Part shown: positions 7,975 to 17,304 of the stretch, piece after piece
Layout: every line of letters starts with the position of its first letter
How positions within the stretch are numbered: position 1 is the first letter of the stretch
IMG/VR virus record: IMGVR_UViG_3300008266_000613
Coordinates: 1 to 40,034 of that record
Reading direction: 5' to 3' (one strand)
Origin: a virus
Length of the DNA stretch: 40,034 bases
The notes under the pieces: generated by a model
The model's database searches: none
Seen by the model: only the letters and a program-made list of their open reading frames with translations
What the model was told of the DNA's origin: nothing
Translations under genes and position numbers: made by a program

Positions 7975-8746
7975 CACAGCATTAGTTCAGGCTGCCGTCG
8001 GTCTTGAAAGATTAATGGGTGGCACAAAGAACGCTACCCTAACAGATAGCACAGTAGCTCAAGTATCTGCTTATGTATATTACAATGCTCAAGTTCTTGC
8101 TAAATTAACTAAGAATAAAGCATTTCAAAGTAAATTTACAAAAACAATTTTTGATCAAATTCAAAAAGATTTTGGATTATATATAGATGCTCAGGCTAGA
8201 GTAAAGCCTAAATCTCTTCACCATGTTTATGAATGGAAGCGTGTCGGACAACCAAATGCTCGCCTATTTAAGCTAAAGGTTATTTCAGAGCAAGGTATTT
8301 CATTCAGAATATCCTATGAGTTTTTAGATTCCAAGACCCTTGTCCCAACAAGTAAGGGTGTTCACAGACACGTATTTAAGAATAAAGCTATGATTATGGA
8401 AAATGGAATTCCAGTAGTAATTCGTCCACGATTCTCAGAAAGATTAGTATTTGAAGTTCCAGGCGGAACAATTTTTATGCCTAAGCAAAAGTCTGTTACA
8501 GTAAATAGGCCAGGAGGAAAAGCAGCAACTAATCAATTTAGATTGGCTTATGCAAGATTCTTTACTGGCAATCTAGTAAACAATTCAATCAAAAATTCTG
8601 GATTTCAAAAGCTATTCGGTGCATCAATGGCTAAAGCACTATCTATACCTTCAAATATTAAACGTGTTCAGTATAAATTTACTCCAAACACAATTAGCCT
8701 ACAGGCAGACTCTGCCCTACACAATGCCTTTGGAGGAGTACTATGA
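7964..8746 (+). CDS. Putative neck / tail-completion protein
   Basis: 260 residues. The TTG at 7964 is chosen because GGAG at 7950-7953 lies 10 bases upstream and the 11-base overlap with the previous gene suggests coupling; an ATG at 8015 is an alternative. The N-terminal part is helical, followed by a strand-rich core (HHVYEWKRVGQPNARLFKLKVI) and a Lys/Arg-rich second half. HK97 gp10-like neck proteins occupy this slot, but they are usually shorter, so the length is unusual. No catalytic motif is visible. The stop forms an ATGA overlap with the next gene. Confidence 0.45.
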   Translation: MDNSTALVQAAVGLERLMGGTKNATLTDSTVAQVSAYVYYNAQVLAKLTKNKAFQSKFTKTIFDQIQKDFGLYIDAQARVKPKSLHHVYEWKRVGQPNARLFKLKVISEQGISFRISYEFLDSKTLVPTSKGVHRHVFKNKAMIMENGIPVVIRPRFSERLVFEVPGGTIFMPKQKSVTVNRPGGKAATNQFRLAYARFFTGNLVNNSIKNSGFQKLFGASMAKALSIPSNIKRVQYKFTPNTISLQADSALHNAFGGVL

Positions 8747-9255
8747 CAGTAAATTTTAAATTAGATGCAATGACAGAACTTCGTAAATTTATATGGACAA
8801 AATTAGTAGAATATAAAATATTTGACGAAGACGATTATTGGTCAGATAATTTAAATGAAAATATTATCCCAATTGTTCCAGTTCAGCAAACTGCTGAAAT
8901 GAATCAATTTTTGAGCGGGAAGAAGCATATAGTCTATGATAAGGTAGGAATGGCCTATGACGATATTTGGCTTATTTGTACAGAGCAGGTCCTATTTACG
9001 ACATATTCAACCGACTTCTCAGAAATTAATGAAGTAAGAAATTTTATGATTGATCAATTTAGACGCATGGATGATTCAGCCAAAGATGTAAATTATTGGT
9101 CTGGAATATCTAATAAGTTTAAGTTTCATTCAATTTATATTGCAGATATATCCCCTACATCTCCTTCAGAGGAGCTTCAGGGATTTTTCTCTGCGGACGT
9201 AATCCTTGAGGTCAAATATTCACGGATGACGGATACATTAGGCAGATACTCGTAA
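8743..9255 (+). CDS. Putative tail terminator protein
   Basis: 170 residues, not recognised by strong motif. It starts in an ATGA overlap and is the last gene before the tail tube gene, the usual slot for the tail terminator that caps the tube and joins the head. The sequence has an N-terminal helix (MTELRKFIWTKLVEYKIFDED), strands around YDDIWLICTEQVLFTTYST, a helix EINEVRNFMIDQFRRMDDSAK, and a closing strand GFFSADVILEVKYSR. This alpha-beta order is compatible with the gpU/SPP1 gp17 fold. Position carries most of the weight. Confidence 0.5.
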   Translation: MTVNFKLDAMTELRKFIWTKLVEYKIFDEDDYWSDNLNENIIPIVPVQQTAEMNQFLSGKKHIVYDKVGMAYDDIWLICTEQVLFTTYSTDFSEINEVRNFMIDQFRRMDDSAKDVNYWSGISNKFKFHSIYIADISPTSPSEELQGFFSADVILEVKYSRMTDTLGRYS

Positions 9256-9258
9256 CAT

Positions 9259-9287
9259 TTGCCTTTTGACCCCTTATGGCCTAAAAT
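9259..9287 (+). promoter_or_regulatory. Promoter for tail tube gene
   Basis: TTGCCT (9259-9264), 17-base spacer, TAAAAT (9282-9287). The -35 hexamer and spacer are identical to those of the protease-capsid promoter at 3596. A leader of about 60 bases ends in an AGGAGGTG ribosome binding site (9338-9345) before the ATG at 9355. Confidence 0.55.
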
Positions 9288-9354
9288 TGGATTACATGAG
9301 GAAAGAGCCTAGCCAGCTAAAAATTTATAGAATTCACAGGAGGTGGAAATAAAT

Positions 9355-10092
9355 ATGCCACAGTCAACAGGTAATGCTAAAAACATTCTCGTTGGTGCGT
9401 CGCCATTGTTCATTTCGAACATCGACTCTACTGTTTCTGGATATGAGAGCACATACGCTAACTCAGAGCCAGGACTAAATGGTGGTCCAGCATTTGCAAC
9501 AGGTACATCTTACACAGATACACTTAATGCAGTAACATCTGGAACATTCTACTATCGTAACGTAGGTTTTACAAATAATGGTCTTCAGATCACTTATAAC
9601 CCAACATACGATTCAGTAACAGTAGACCAGTTGCTTGATACAGCTAAGCTGTTCAAGTCTGCGATGGAAGTTATGATCATGACAGAAATGTCTGAAGGTA
9701 CACTAGAAAACGTTCTAGTTGTATTCGGTCAGGCAGACGACCCATCTAATAACACATCACTTAGCCAAGATAACACAATTATCAACGAAGGTACAGCAGG
9801 AGCAACATCATCAAAGTCAACTTTGGGTATTGCTGCAGGTGCTCTTGGTATTGCACCAACTGAGCGTCAGCTAGTCGCTGTAGGTCAAGCACCTACAGTA
9901 CAGCGTGGATCTATTGTAACAAAGACAGAGCGTGTATACTATGCACGTCGTGTTCTTTCCGTACAACAGTCACAATTCTCGCTTGCTCGTACAACCCCAA
10001 CCACATTTCCAGTAACCTTCCGTCTTCTTCCAGATGGTAACTATGCTGGATCTGAATATGGTAAGATTATTGACCGTGTATTGACAGCTTAA
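9355..10092 (+). CDS. Major tail tube protein
   Basis: 245 residues. The tube protein polymerises into the hollow tail. The ATG at 9355 is preferred over an upstream in-frame GTG at 9343 because AGGAGG at 9338-9343 fits it. The sequence is rich in Thr, Ser, Gly and Ala, with NAKNILVGASPLFIS at the start, the strand pattern ITYNPTYDSVTVDQLLDTAKLFKSAMEVMIMTEMSE, and a C-terminal ARRVLSVQQSQFSLART followed by TFPVTFRLLPDG, typical of phage tube proteins. It sits between its own promoter and a terminator, and is followed by the chaperone and tape measure genes, the normal order. Arginine is CGT or CGC throughout. Confidence 0.8.
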   Translation: MPQSTGNAKNILVGASPLFISNIDSTVSGYESTYANSEPGLNGGPAFATGTSYTDTLNAVTSGTFYYRNVGFTNNGLQITYNPTYDSVTVDQLLDTAKLFKSAMEVMIMTEMSEGTLENVLVVFGQADDPSNNTSLSQDNTIINEGTAGATSSKSTLGIAAGALGIAPTERQLVAVGQAPTVQRGSIVTKTERVYYARRVLSVQQSQFSLARTTPTTFPVTFRLLPDGNYAGSEYGKIIDRVLTA

Positions 10093-10115
10093 TAATAATT
10101 TAAATATTATTGCTC

Positions 10116-10141
10116 AAAGCCCCCGATTTTTCGGGGGTTTT
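10116..10141 (+). terminator. Intrinsic terminator after tail tube gene
   Basis: AAAGCCCCCGA pairs with TCGGGGGTTTT around a TTTT loop (core stem CCCCCGA at 10120-10126 with TCGGGGG at 10131-10137), followed by TTTT at 10138-10141. It lies 24 bases after the tube stop codon and isolates the tube transcript from the tail assembly genes. Confidence 0.85.
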
Positions 10142-10145
10142 GTGG

Positions 10146-10174
10146 TTGTATTAGTATTATGTATTTGTTATAAT
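10146..10174 (+). promoter_or_regulatory. Promoter for tail assembly genes
   Basis: TTGTAT (10146-10151), 17-base spacer, TATAAT (10169-10174) preceded by TGT, an extended -10. It begins 5 bases after the terminator U-tract. AAGGAGG (10189-10195) stands 5 bases before the TTG start at 10201. Confidence 0.7.
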
Positions 10175-10200
10175 AATTAAGACTATCCAAGGAGGATAAA

Positions 10201-10533
10201 TTGGCTACTACAGTATATGACGTGGAAGAGATCACGTTGCAAAACGGGGACACAGTAAAATTAAAGCCCCTAACAATCAAAGAACTACGTAAGTTCATGA
10301 CAGCAGTACAAAAGACTGCAGACGTAAAAACAGAAGACGAAACATTAACAATCCTTATTGATGCATGTGCAGTCGCATTGGAAAAGCAACTCCCAGATCT
10401 TGTTAAAGATAGAGATGCATTAGAAGATGCACTAGACGTTCCTACAATTAATCGCATTCTAGAGGTATGTGGTGGAATCAAACTTGACGACCCAAACCTA
10501 CTAGCGGCGGCGGTTCTGGCTGGTCAGAACTAG
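10201..10533 (+). CDS. Tail assembly chaperone, short form
   Basis: 110 residues from a TTG start with AAGGAGG at 10189-10195. It equals lambda gpG in position and role: it binds the tape measure protein and guides tube assembly, and is absent from the finished virion. The sequence has a beta start (VYDVEEITLQNGDTVKLKPL) followed by helices (TIKELRKFMTAVQKT and later DVPTINRILEVCGGIKLDD), usual for this family. Near its 3' end the slippery heptamer CCCAAAC at 10491-10497 lets some ribosomes shift by -1 into the longer form. Ribosomes that do not shift stop at 10531-10533. Confidence 0.8.
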   Translation: MATTVYDVEEITLQNGDTVKLKPLTIKELRKFMTAVQKTADVKTEDETLTILIDACAVALEKQLPDLVKDRDALEDALDVPTINRILEVCGGIKLDDPNLLAAAVLAGQN

Positions 10534-10865
10534 ACCTTGCCGCTTTAGAAGGAGAGTTGTTTCTTCTAGGTCACTGGAAAAGTTACGAAGAATTAGAAGA
10601 AAACCTCTCAATGCCAGAATTAATAAATACATTTGAGGCGATGCGAAAGAAAGACTACGAGAACAAAAAGTTTCAAGCTAGTCTGAAAGGTATCAACTTA
10701 GATGAAGAAAATAATAAAGAAGGAGGTCCTACGTTCGAAGACATTAAGCTAAGAGCAGCAGGAATTAATGCAGATCGAAGCGATGTCTTGTCACTACAAG
10801 GAAGTTTTGCAGCAGAAGCTGGATTCGGAATTGGAGCGGGCTTAGGATATTCTAGGAGCAACTAA
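10201..10865 (+). CDS. Tail assembly chaperone, frameshifted long form
   Basis: A -1 shift at CCCAAAC (zero-frame codons CCA AAC at 10492-10497) joins the chaperone to the downstream frame, which is open from 10488 to the stop at 10863-10865. The product has 221 residues: 99 from the first frame and 122 from the second. The joined sequence continues sensibly as a Gly/Ser linker, then a helical domain with LDLAALEGELFLLGHWKSYEEL and INTFEAMRKKDYENKKF, like lambda gpGT and its Gram-positive counterparts. The second frame has no good start or ribosome binding site of its own (only TTG at 10557). The two forms are known to be needed in a fixed ratio in related phages. Confidence 0.8.
10491..10544 (+). 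promoter_or_regulatory. -1 ribosomal frameshift signal with stem-loop
   Basis: The heptamer C CCA AAC at 10491-10497 fits X XXY YYZ in the chaperone frame. After 5 bases there is a two-tier stem: outer AGCGGC (10503-10508) with GCCGCT (10539-10544), inner GTTCTG (10513-10518) with CAGAAC (10525-10530) around a 6-base loop. The spacing is ideal for a stimulatory structure. Confidence 0.8.
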
Positions 10866-10869
10866 CTAA

Positions 10870-13800
10870 ATGGCAGAAGAGACAATCAGTACACGCATTG
10901 TTGCCAATGCGGATTTCTCAGCCCTTATTGCAGATGTGCATAAGGTCACAGCCAGCCTATCTAAATTACAGGAGCAATTAGCCAACTCTAATAAGATGTT
11001 GGCAAATCAAATTTCTGTAATGAATAGGTCTTTCTCAGATACACTGAGAAGTACTGGTCAGTTCTCAACACACTTTGTAAGCCTACAATCAGATGTAGAA
11101 AAGTTTGGTAAGAATCTAGATGGCGGAAAATTAAAGTTAAATCAATACTTTAATACATTTAGAGATCATGCTAAAACATCTGGCGGATTAATCAGAGAGC
11201 TTGCTAAACAGCAGGTAGCTCTACAAAATGCCATACTTCAACCACTAGGTCGTAACTCTCAGGGATTAATGCAGTTTAACGTGCATGTCCCAAGAGGCTT
11301 GGATAATGTTAAAAATAAGACTGCAATTGCAAGACAAGAATTGCAAATTTATAATAAGGTTATTCAAGACGGAGCAGTTCAACTTATTAACTGGGGTAAA
11401 AATACTCAATGGGCAGGCCGTCAGCTAACAGTAGGTTTAACTATTCCATTAGCCGCATTTGGAAAAGCAGCAGCAGATGCATTCAGGATGGCGGATCAAG
11501 AATTAACACGTCTAACAAAGGTTTATGGTGATGTTGCAGGAACTTCTGCAACTGAATTATCAAGAGTTAGAAAAGAAGTTGAGTTGACAGCAAAGGAACT
11601 GTCATCTGCAATGGGTGTAAATTTTAGAGAAACTATCGGTCTTGCTGCTGATATTGCAGCTACTGGAAAAACTGGAAATGAACTATTAGGCTCAATTTCA
11701 GAAACAACACGTCTTGCAGTACTTGGTGAAGTAGATAGGCAAGAAGCCATGAAGGCAACTCTTGCAATTCAGTCAGCATTTAAATCTAATACAGATGAAT
11801 TATCTAAATCTATTAACTTCCTAAACGCAGTTGAAAACCAAACATCAACAACTCTAAATGACTTAGTAGAAGCAATTCCAAAAGCTGGTCCAGTAATTAA
11901 GGGACTTGGCGGTAGCGTACAAGATCTTGCACTTTATCTAACAGCTATGCGTGAAGGCGGAGTTTCTGCATCAGAAGGCGCTAACGCATTAAAGTCTGCA
12001 CTTGCGTCTTTGATTAACCCAACGGATGTTGCAGTTGCTAAATTCCAAGGATTTGGAATTGACTTATTGGGTATTGTTCAAAAAAATGCTGGCAATGTTA
12101 CAGGCACACTATTTGAATTGCAGGCAGCATTAGATAGATTAGATCCACTACAAAAGCAACAGGCTATTGAGCAGTTGTTTGGTAAGTTCCAGTTCTCTCG
12201 TCTAAATGCTTTGTTTGAAAACTTAGGTCGTCAAGGAAGTCAGACTCTTCAGGTTATGGACCTTATGAAGAGAAGCAGCTCAGAACTTGCTGCAGTTGCT
12301 GACCGAGAGTTGGCGGCAGTAACAGAGTCTGCTTCAGGAAGATACCGTAGAGCAATAGAAGGGCTAAGAGCCGAACTCGCTGGAATTGGAGAGCAATTCC
12401 TTTCAATTAATACAACACTTATTAACGTAGTTCAAAATATCGTAGAATTTATTAATAAACTTCCTGGCCCAGTAAAACAAGCACTCACATTCTTGGGCGG
12501 ATTGACCGCAGTAGCTGGTCCTCTGATCATGCTTACTGGTGTACTTGCTAACTTCTTTGGCTATATTCTAAAGGGTGTTGGCCATATGAAGGCATTCTTT
12601 AGAGGCGGAGAAGGCTGGAAATATCTTACACCAGAAATGTTGGCGGCAGAAAAAGCTGGTAAATTAGTAGAGCAAACATTTTATAGCGACGCTAAAGCTG
12701 CTTCTGTTTTGCAGATGGCACTTAAAAATCTTATTGATGAATTTGCAATTCTGGAAGGAAAGTCTCGTCAGGCTGTAGTTCCAGTTGGACCAGCAATTTC
12801 AACAATTGGCGGGAACGTAGTAGCTGGATCAGCACAAAGAGTAGTAGATCCAAATAATCCATTTGCAGGTGCACCATATACTCGTGCATCTACTCATATG
12901 GTTCCAAGATCTGGAATGACTGATGAACAAAGAATGCAGCAGACAATATTTGGTCTTGTTCCAGGAGCAATTCCTGTAAATAGAAAAATTGGTGATAACC
13001 CACAAATTTACATGAACGAGCCTTTGCCAAATATTCCAGGCCTAACATCTATTAACAATGTATCTACAGGTGTAGTTTCTGGTGAAGCAGCAAAATGGCA
13101 TGCCATGATGGCCACACTTGGAATGCAGTCAAAGCAGGAAATTCAAGATTTGCGTCAACAGATTATTGCTACTGGTACAGTAAGCAAAGATTTCATGAAC
13201 ACATTTGACGATATCTTGCCAGCAGTTAAAGCAATTACAGATAATGCTGCATCTCAATCTGCTGCAATTGTTGCAGAATTACGTGCAGGTAAAATAAACC
13301 TTGAACAGGCTAAACAGCAAATTATTGCATTAAACTTAGAAACTGAAAGAATTATTGGAACTACAGTAAGTGCTCAAGCAGCAGCAATGGGCAAGACAAT
13401 TAATCTTACACAGGTTCCTACATTAGATCAGCCAGTAGTAGACCCTACTGGAAAATCTAATATGCGTGAATTATTTAAGAAGAGCAAGACCAGAGACTTT
13501 GTAGATAAAATTGCACGAGCACTTGGAGTAAGAACTTCTGGTGCAGGATATAATATTGAGACAACAAAGCCTAAAAAGTTTAACAGTGGTAATTTAGTTC
13601 CTGGAAGTGGAAATACTGATACTGTTCCAGCAATGCTTACTCCAGGCGAGTTTGTTATTAATAAAGAAGCTACTGCTAGAAATCTACCACTTCTTATGGA
13701 AATTAACTCAAGTACTAGAGGAGGCGTTGCATCTAGTTCAAGGGGTAACTATGGAGTTAGACCAAACTTAGGTCAAGTTTTAGGCGGAATATTTAGAAGG

Positions 13801-16800
13801 CCAGAAAATAGGAGAACCCTAACTGTTCGTGGCAATCCTTTGCCTAGACATTATTGGTCTACAAGAACTGGTGCAGATGTCAATGCTAGACGTAACGACT
13901 TAATTGAAAGCCACGATGCTGGATGGAAAATTAAACATCCAGACGGTAGATTCTTTTCAAGAGAAGAGTTACAAGGGCTAAGTAAAGATGAAGTCAACAT
14001 GCTGTGGAAAGATGTTGATAGAAGTCATATGGGTACAGCAACTCATAGAGATGCAGATGGATTTTATTTCCTTCCAGCCCTATTTGGACCACAGCAGAGA
14101 TACGGTGCTGGCGGAAATCTATCTTTAAGGACTGGTGGTAATCCACAAGAAATTCTAAGAGCTTTAAATTCTGGAACAATGCATCCTTTCTCAACAATGA
14201 GATCTTCAGCACGTCTTTTAGGATATCCATCTAAAGATATTGATAGAGTATTTGGAGAAGCATGGAAAGACATGTCTATGCAACTCCGAACAAGAAGTAA
14301 GCCATTCGGTAAAACAAGTGATACCTATGAAGAATTTGCTATGGGTATTTTGCAGAAACATCTTAAGAAATTAAAGATTCCTAAAACAAATACAAGCTTC
14401 TTTGATGAAATGATGAAGATTGGAACAGTCCGTGGCGGCGGCGGAGCTGGATCTGTTTCTTCTGCAGTTATGGCTGGAGATGAAACAATTTCATTTAGAA
14501 ATAATGGCGGAATGATTTATATGAATTCTGGCGGAATGGTTCCAGGAGTTCAATACCTTGAAGATGGCGGTGGAGTACAGGGATTTAGATCAGGATTCCA
14601 GTCACAAGCTGGAACCCCAGGCAATCGCAGATTCTTTGGTTCTGGTTTATTTAAATCAGATAATACTGGCATGCGTGGCATGGCTATGGGTATGGGTATG
14701 GGATTTGCAGGACAAGCAATCGGAGGAGATATTGGAAATGCTATTCAAATGGCTTCTATTATACCTATGCTTGCTCCTAATATGCTCTCTAAGACCTTCA
14801 ATGGGCTAAAGGGTGTAGCAACTGCCCTAACTACCACAGGAAAGGCCGCCAGCTTGGCTGGAAAGGCCCTAGGATTGGCCTTTAGAGCCCTACCATTCGG
14901 AGCTGCAATTGGAGGAATTCTAGCTGTTGGTGCAGCAATTAAATATTTAAGGGCGGAGGCTGAAAAGCGTCGTAAGGAAGAAGTAGCTGGAGTTGGTATT
15001 ACTAAGCAAATGTCTGAAGAGGCAAAGCTTAAGAATATTAATTTATCAGATTCTATTAAGTCAGTAACAGAACAATTAAAGCTACAAAGAGCTGCTGGCC
15101 TTGCCGCCTATGAAGCATATACACAGTCAGGTATTCCACAATTAACTCTTACAATTAAAGAACTAAAGGCTGCTCAAAAAGAAGCTAAAGAAACAATGAA
15201 AGAATCTGTAAATTTATTTAATAATGCAGATCCTTCAGATGTTATTGAATTAGCACAAAATTTAAAAACAGAATACATTGCTGGTGGAATGAGTGTTCAA
15301 GAAGCAACAAATAAAATTTATGCATTAATTTCTGTTTCAAATAAAGCTAAATTTGCAGTTTCTGCAGTTGCTAACGAAGGATTTGTGGCAATTACTGATG
15401 CGTCAACAGCTGCAGATTTAAAGATTAGAAAACTTGCAGAAGGTTTAACTACAGTTGATGCTGAAGGCTTAGCATCTGGAATTGATTCAATGGTTGTATT
15501 GCTTGATATGTCCATGAATAAATTAAAGGGTACAAAAGATGAGTTTGGAAATGTTATTGATGCTGGAGCAGCTCTAGAATCACAATTTGACAAGATATCT
15601 AATGCAGGCGGAACAAGTCCAATTGGCGAAATGGCTATGCAAAATCTTCTTAAGATTAGGCCAGAACTAGAAGGTGTAATTAATAGCGCAGACACACTTG
15701 AGAGTATTTATGCAAAATGGAGAATTCAATTATCTGGTGCTGTAGTAAATCTTAAAAATCTAACTGCAGAACAAGCCAAATCTTTGGCATTAGTTCAGGC
15801 TGCTGGACAACAGGCAATGGATCAGGCAAAAGAATCTGGCAAGGGCGGAATTCTTGGAGCATCTCAAAAAGTATTAGATGGCCTTAATAAGAGTGTTAAA
15901 AGAAATTCTGCAGATAGCCGAGCAGCATTTGAACAAGCTCAAAAGAATTATGAAAAAGAATTAGAGTTAATTGAAAAGAAGATTAAAAAGATTAACGAAG
16001 AGGCTGAAGCAAGAAAGAAAGCCCTTGAAGATCAGCAAAGGTCAGAAGATACAAAGCTTGAAATTCAAAAAGCACAGCTTGATTATCAAAATAAAATTGC
16101 TGCTGGTGATATGGCTGGCGCTGCAGCGGCTCAATTAAGAATTAAACAATTAGTTAATGAGCGTGAGAATCAAAAAGCTATTGACTCAATTGAAGAAAAT
16201 CGTGCTAAGCGTGTAAAGGCTGAAGAAGCAAAAGCAGAAAAAATTAGATCAATGGCCAAAAAGAAAGAAGAGGCTCAGGCATCGGTTGTTTCAAATGCTT
16301 CACGTGCAGCAGAACAACGTGGAATTATTCAAGACTTGCAGTCCAAGTACGAGGGTCTTATTTCTAGACAGAACAGCCTTGAATTTATTAAAGATAAAGA
16401 CGCTAGAGAAATTGAAAGAAAATCAATTAGTGGTGGAATTAATGAATTATCTAGAAGAATTGCTTCTGAAGGTGCTGGAAATACACAATTTTCAAAGATA
16501 CTTGCTGAGGCATTCCCAGGTCTTGTTGCAATAAATGAAAAGAGTAAAAAGCTTGAGTCTAGAGATCAAGGTACTGTAACCCAAGCCGCACCAGATATAT
16601 TAGGTGGCAAAGTAATTCCTGCTCCAAAGATAACATTACCTAGTGGTGCTGAAACAGCCTTTGCGTCAGATGCAGCTAAAATTAAATCTGCAGCAGAAGC
16701 AGCATATGACAAATTGGGTGATGGTAAAACTTTAAGAGATGTTGTAGATGCAATTCTAAATGGGCCTAATGCTAAACAGGCAGCGGCAGGAATTAGATTT

Positions 16801-17304
16801 ACAAAAGATAATCCTTATAAATTAACTGGTAGGTATGAAACTAATAAAGATGGAACCCTTAAGGATCAAGAAAGATTTGATCTTAATAAAGAAATGGGAT
16901 TTGTTAAGGGTGATTATTATACTTATAATGGTAGAACTTATCGTGTTGTTGGAGGCAAAACAATTCAGTCTGCTGCATATGTTCAACCAGTGGGACGTGC
17001 AACATTTGGTAGAATTGTTCCACGACGCCCATATATTGTAGGAGAGCGTGGTCCAGAAATGCGTTACTTTGACGACGGTCCAGGATATATTGGTCCAAGA
17101 TATAATGTACCAGGAAAAACAAAGTCGGACTATTATTATTCTCCTAATCAACAACCAGCTAATATACAAAATAGCCCTACATTTGTTTTTAACTTTGAAG
17201 AAGCTCCAAAGAATGCTAGAGAGCTATATAATGAATTTCAAAAGATTGTTAAGGTAGAAATGTCAAAGACTGGAAATACAGTAGTATACGGAGGCAAAAA
17301 ATAA
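10870..17304 (+). CDS. Tape measure protein, TP901 type
   Basis: 2144 residues, the largest gene here. It sets tail length and is ejected with the DNA. Residues ~165-520 match the TP901-type core (NTQWAGRQLTVGLTIPLAAFG, then VYGDVAGTSATELSRVRKE, LYLTAMREGGVSASEGANAL, LFGKFQFSRLNALFENLG). Around residue 920 is the common motif NTDTVPAMLTPGEFVINKEA. Residues ~970-1190 form a separate domain of unknown kind. Residues ~1270-1370 are Gly/Ala/Met-rich and hydrophobic, a possible membrane-inserting segment. Residues ~1670-1820 are a strongly charged coiled coil. Near 2053 is a terminal VGERGPEMRYF motif seen in many tape measures. At roughly 1.5 angstrom per residue the tail would be about 300 nm. 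It begins 4 bases after the chaperone stop. Confidence 0.9.
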   Translation: MAEETISTRIVANADFSALIADVHKVTASLSKLQEQLANSNKMLANQISVMNRSFSDTLRSTGQFSTHFVSLQSDVEKFGKNLDGGKLKLNQYFNTFRDHAKTSGGLIRELAKQQVALQNAILQPLGRNSQGLMQFNVHVPRGLDNVKNKTAIARQELQIYNKVIQDGAVQLINWGKNTQWAGRQLTVGLTIPLAAFGKAAADAFRMADQELTRLTKVYGDVAGTSATELSRVRKEVELTAKELSSAMGVNFRETIGLAADIAATGKTGNELLGSISETTRLAVLGEVDRQEAMKATLAIQSAFKSNTDELSKSINFLNAVENQTSTTLNDLVEAIPKAGPVIKGLGGSVQDLALYLTAMREGGVSASEGANALKSALASLINPTDVAVAKFQGFGIDLLGIVQKNAGNVTGTLFELQAALDRLDPLQKQQAIEQLFGKFQFSRLNALFENLGRQGSQTLQVMDLMKRSSSELAAVADRELAAVTESASGRYRRAIEGLRAELAGIGEQFLSINTTLINVVQNIVEFINKLPGPVKQALTFLGGLTAVAGPLIMLTGVLANFFGYILKGVGHMKAFFRGGEGWKYLTPEMLAAEKAGKLVEQTFYSDAKAASVLQMALKNLIDEFAILEGKSRQAVVPVGPAISTIGGNVVAGSAQRVVDPNNPFAGAPYTRASTHMVPRSGMTDEQRMQQTIFGLVPGAIPVNRKIGDNPQIYMNEPLPNIPGLTSINNVSTGVVSGEAAKWHAMMATLGMQSKQEIQDLRQQIIATGTVSKDFMNTFDDILPAVKAITDNAASQSAAIVAELRAGKINLEQAKQQIIALNLETERIIGTTVSAQAAAMGKTINLTQVPTLDQPVVDPTGKSNMRELFKKSKTRDFVDKIARALGVRTSGAGYNIETTKPKKFNSGNLVPGSGNTDTVPAMLTPGEFVINKEATARNLPLLMEINSSTRGGVASSSRGNYGVRPNLGQVLGGIFRRPENRRTLTVRGNPLPRHYWSTRTGADVNARRNDLIESHDAGWKIKHPDGRFFSREELQGLSKDEVNMLWKDVDRSHMGTATHRDADGFYFLPALFGPQQRYGAGGNLSLRTGGNPQEILRALNSGTMHPFSTMRSSARLLGYPSKDIDRVFGEAWKDMSMQLRTRSKPFGKTSDTYEEFAMGILQKHLKKLKIPKTNTSFFDEMMKIGTVRGGGGAGSVSSAVMAGDETISFRNNGGMIYMNSGGMVPGVQYLEDGGGVQGFRSGFQSQAGTPGNRRFFGSGLFKSDNTGMRGMAMGMGMGFAGQAIGGDIGNAIQMASIIPMLAPNMLSKTFNGLKGVATALTTTGKAASLAGKALGLAFRALPFGAAIGGILAVGAAIKYLRAEAEKRRKEEVAGVGITKQMSEEAKLKNINLSDSIKSVTEQLKLQRAAGLAAYEAYTQSGIPQLTLTIKELKAAQKEAKETMKESVNLFNNADPSDVIELAQNLKTEYIAGGMSVQEATNKIYALISVSNKAKFAVSAVANEGFVAITDASTAADLKIRKLAEGLTTVDAEGLASGIDSMVVLLDMSMNKLKGTKDEFGNVIDAGAALESQFDKISNAGGTSPIGEMAMQNLLKIRPELEGVINSADTLESIYAKWRIQLSGAVVNLKNLTAEQAKSLALVQAAGQQAMDQAKESGKGGILGASQKVLDGLNKSVKRNSADSRAAFEQAQKNYEKELELIEKKIKKINEEAEARKKALEDQQRSEDTKLEIQKAQLDYQNKIAAGDMAGAAAAQLRIKQLVNERENQKAIDSIEENRAKRVKAEEAKAEKIRSMAKKKEEAQASVVSNASRAAEQRGIIQDLQSKYEGLISRQNSLEFIKDKDAREIERKSISGGINELSRRIASEGAGNTQFSKILAEAFPGLVAINEKSKKLESRDQGTVTQAAPDILGGKVIPAPKITLPSGAETAFASDAAKIKSAAEAAYDKLGDGKTLRDVVDAILNGPNAKQAAAGIRFTKDNPYKLTGRYETNKDGTLKDQERFDLNKEMGFVKGDYYTYNGRTYRVVGGKTIQSAAYVQPVGRATFGRIVPRRPYIVGERGPEMRYFDDGPGYIGPRYNVPGKTKSDYYYSPNQQPANIQNSPTFVFNFEEAPKNARELYNEFQKIVKVEMSKTGNTVVYGGKK

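Noticed and set aside
10557-10865. A separate gene starting at TTG 10557
   Set aside because: No ribosome binding site, and the frame is open back to 10488 next to a slippery heptamer, so it is better read as the frameshifted end of the chaperone.
16822-17169. Minus-strand open frame within the tape measure gene
   Set aside because: Low-complexity Ile/Ser/Trp composition and full overlap with a clear coding gene mark it as a shadow.
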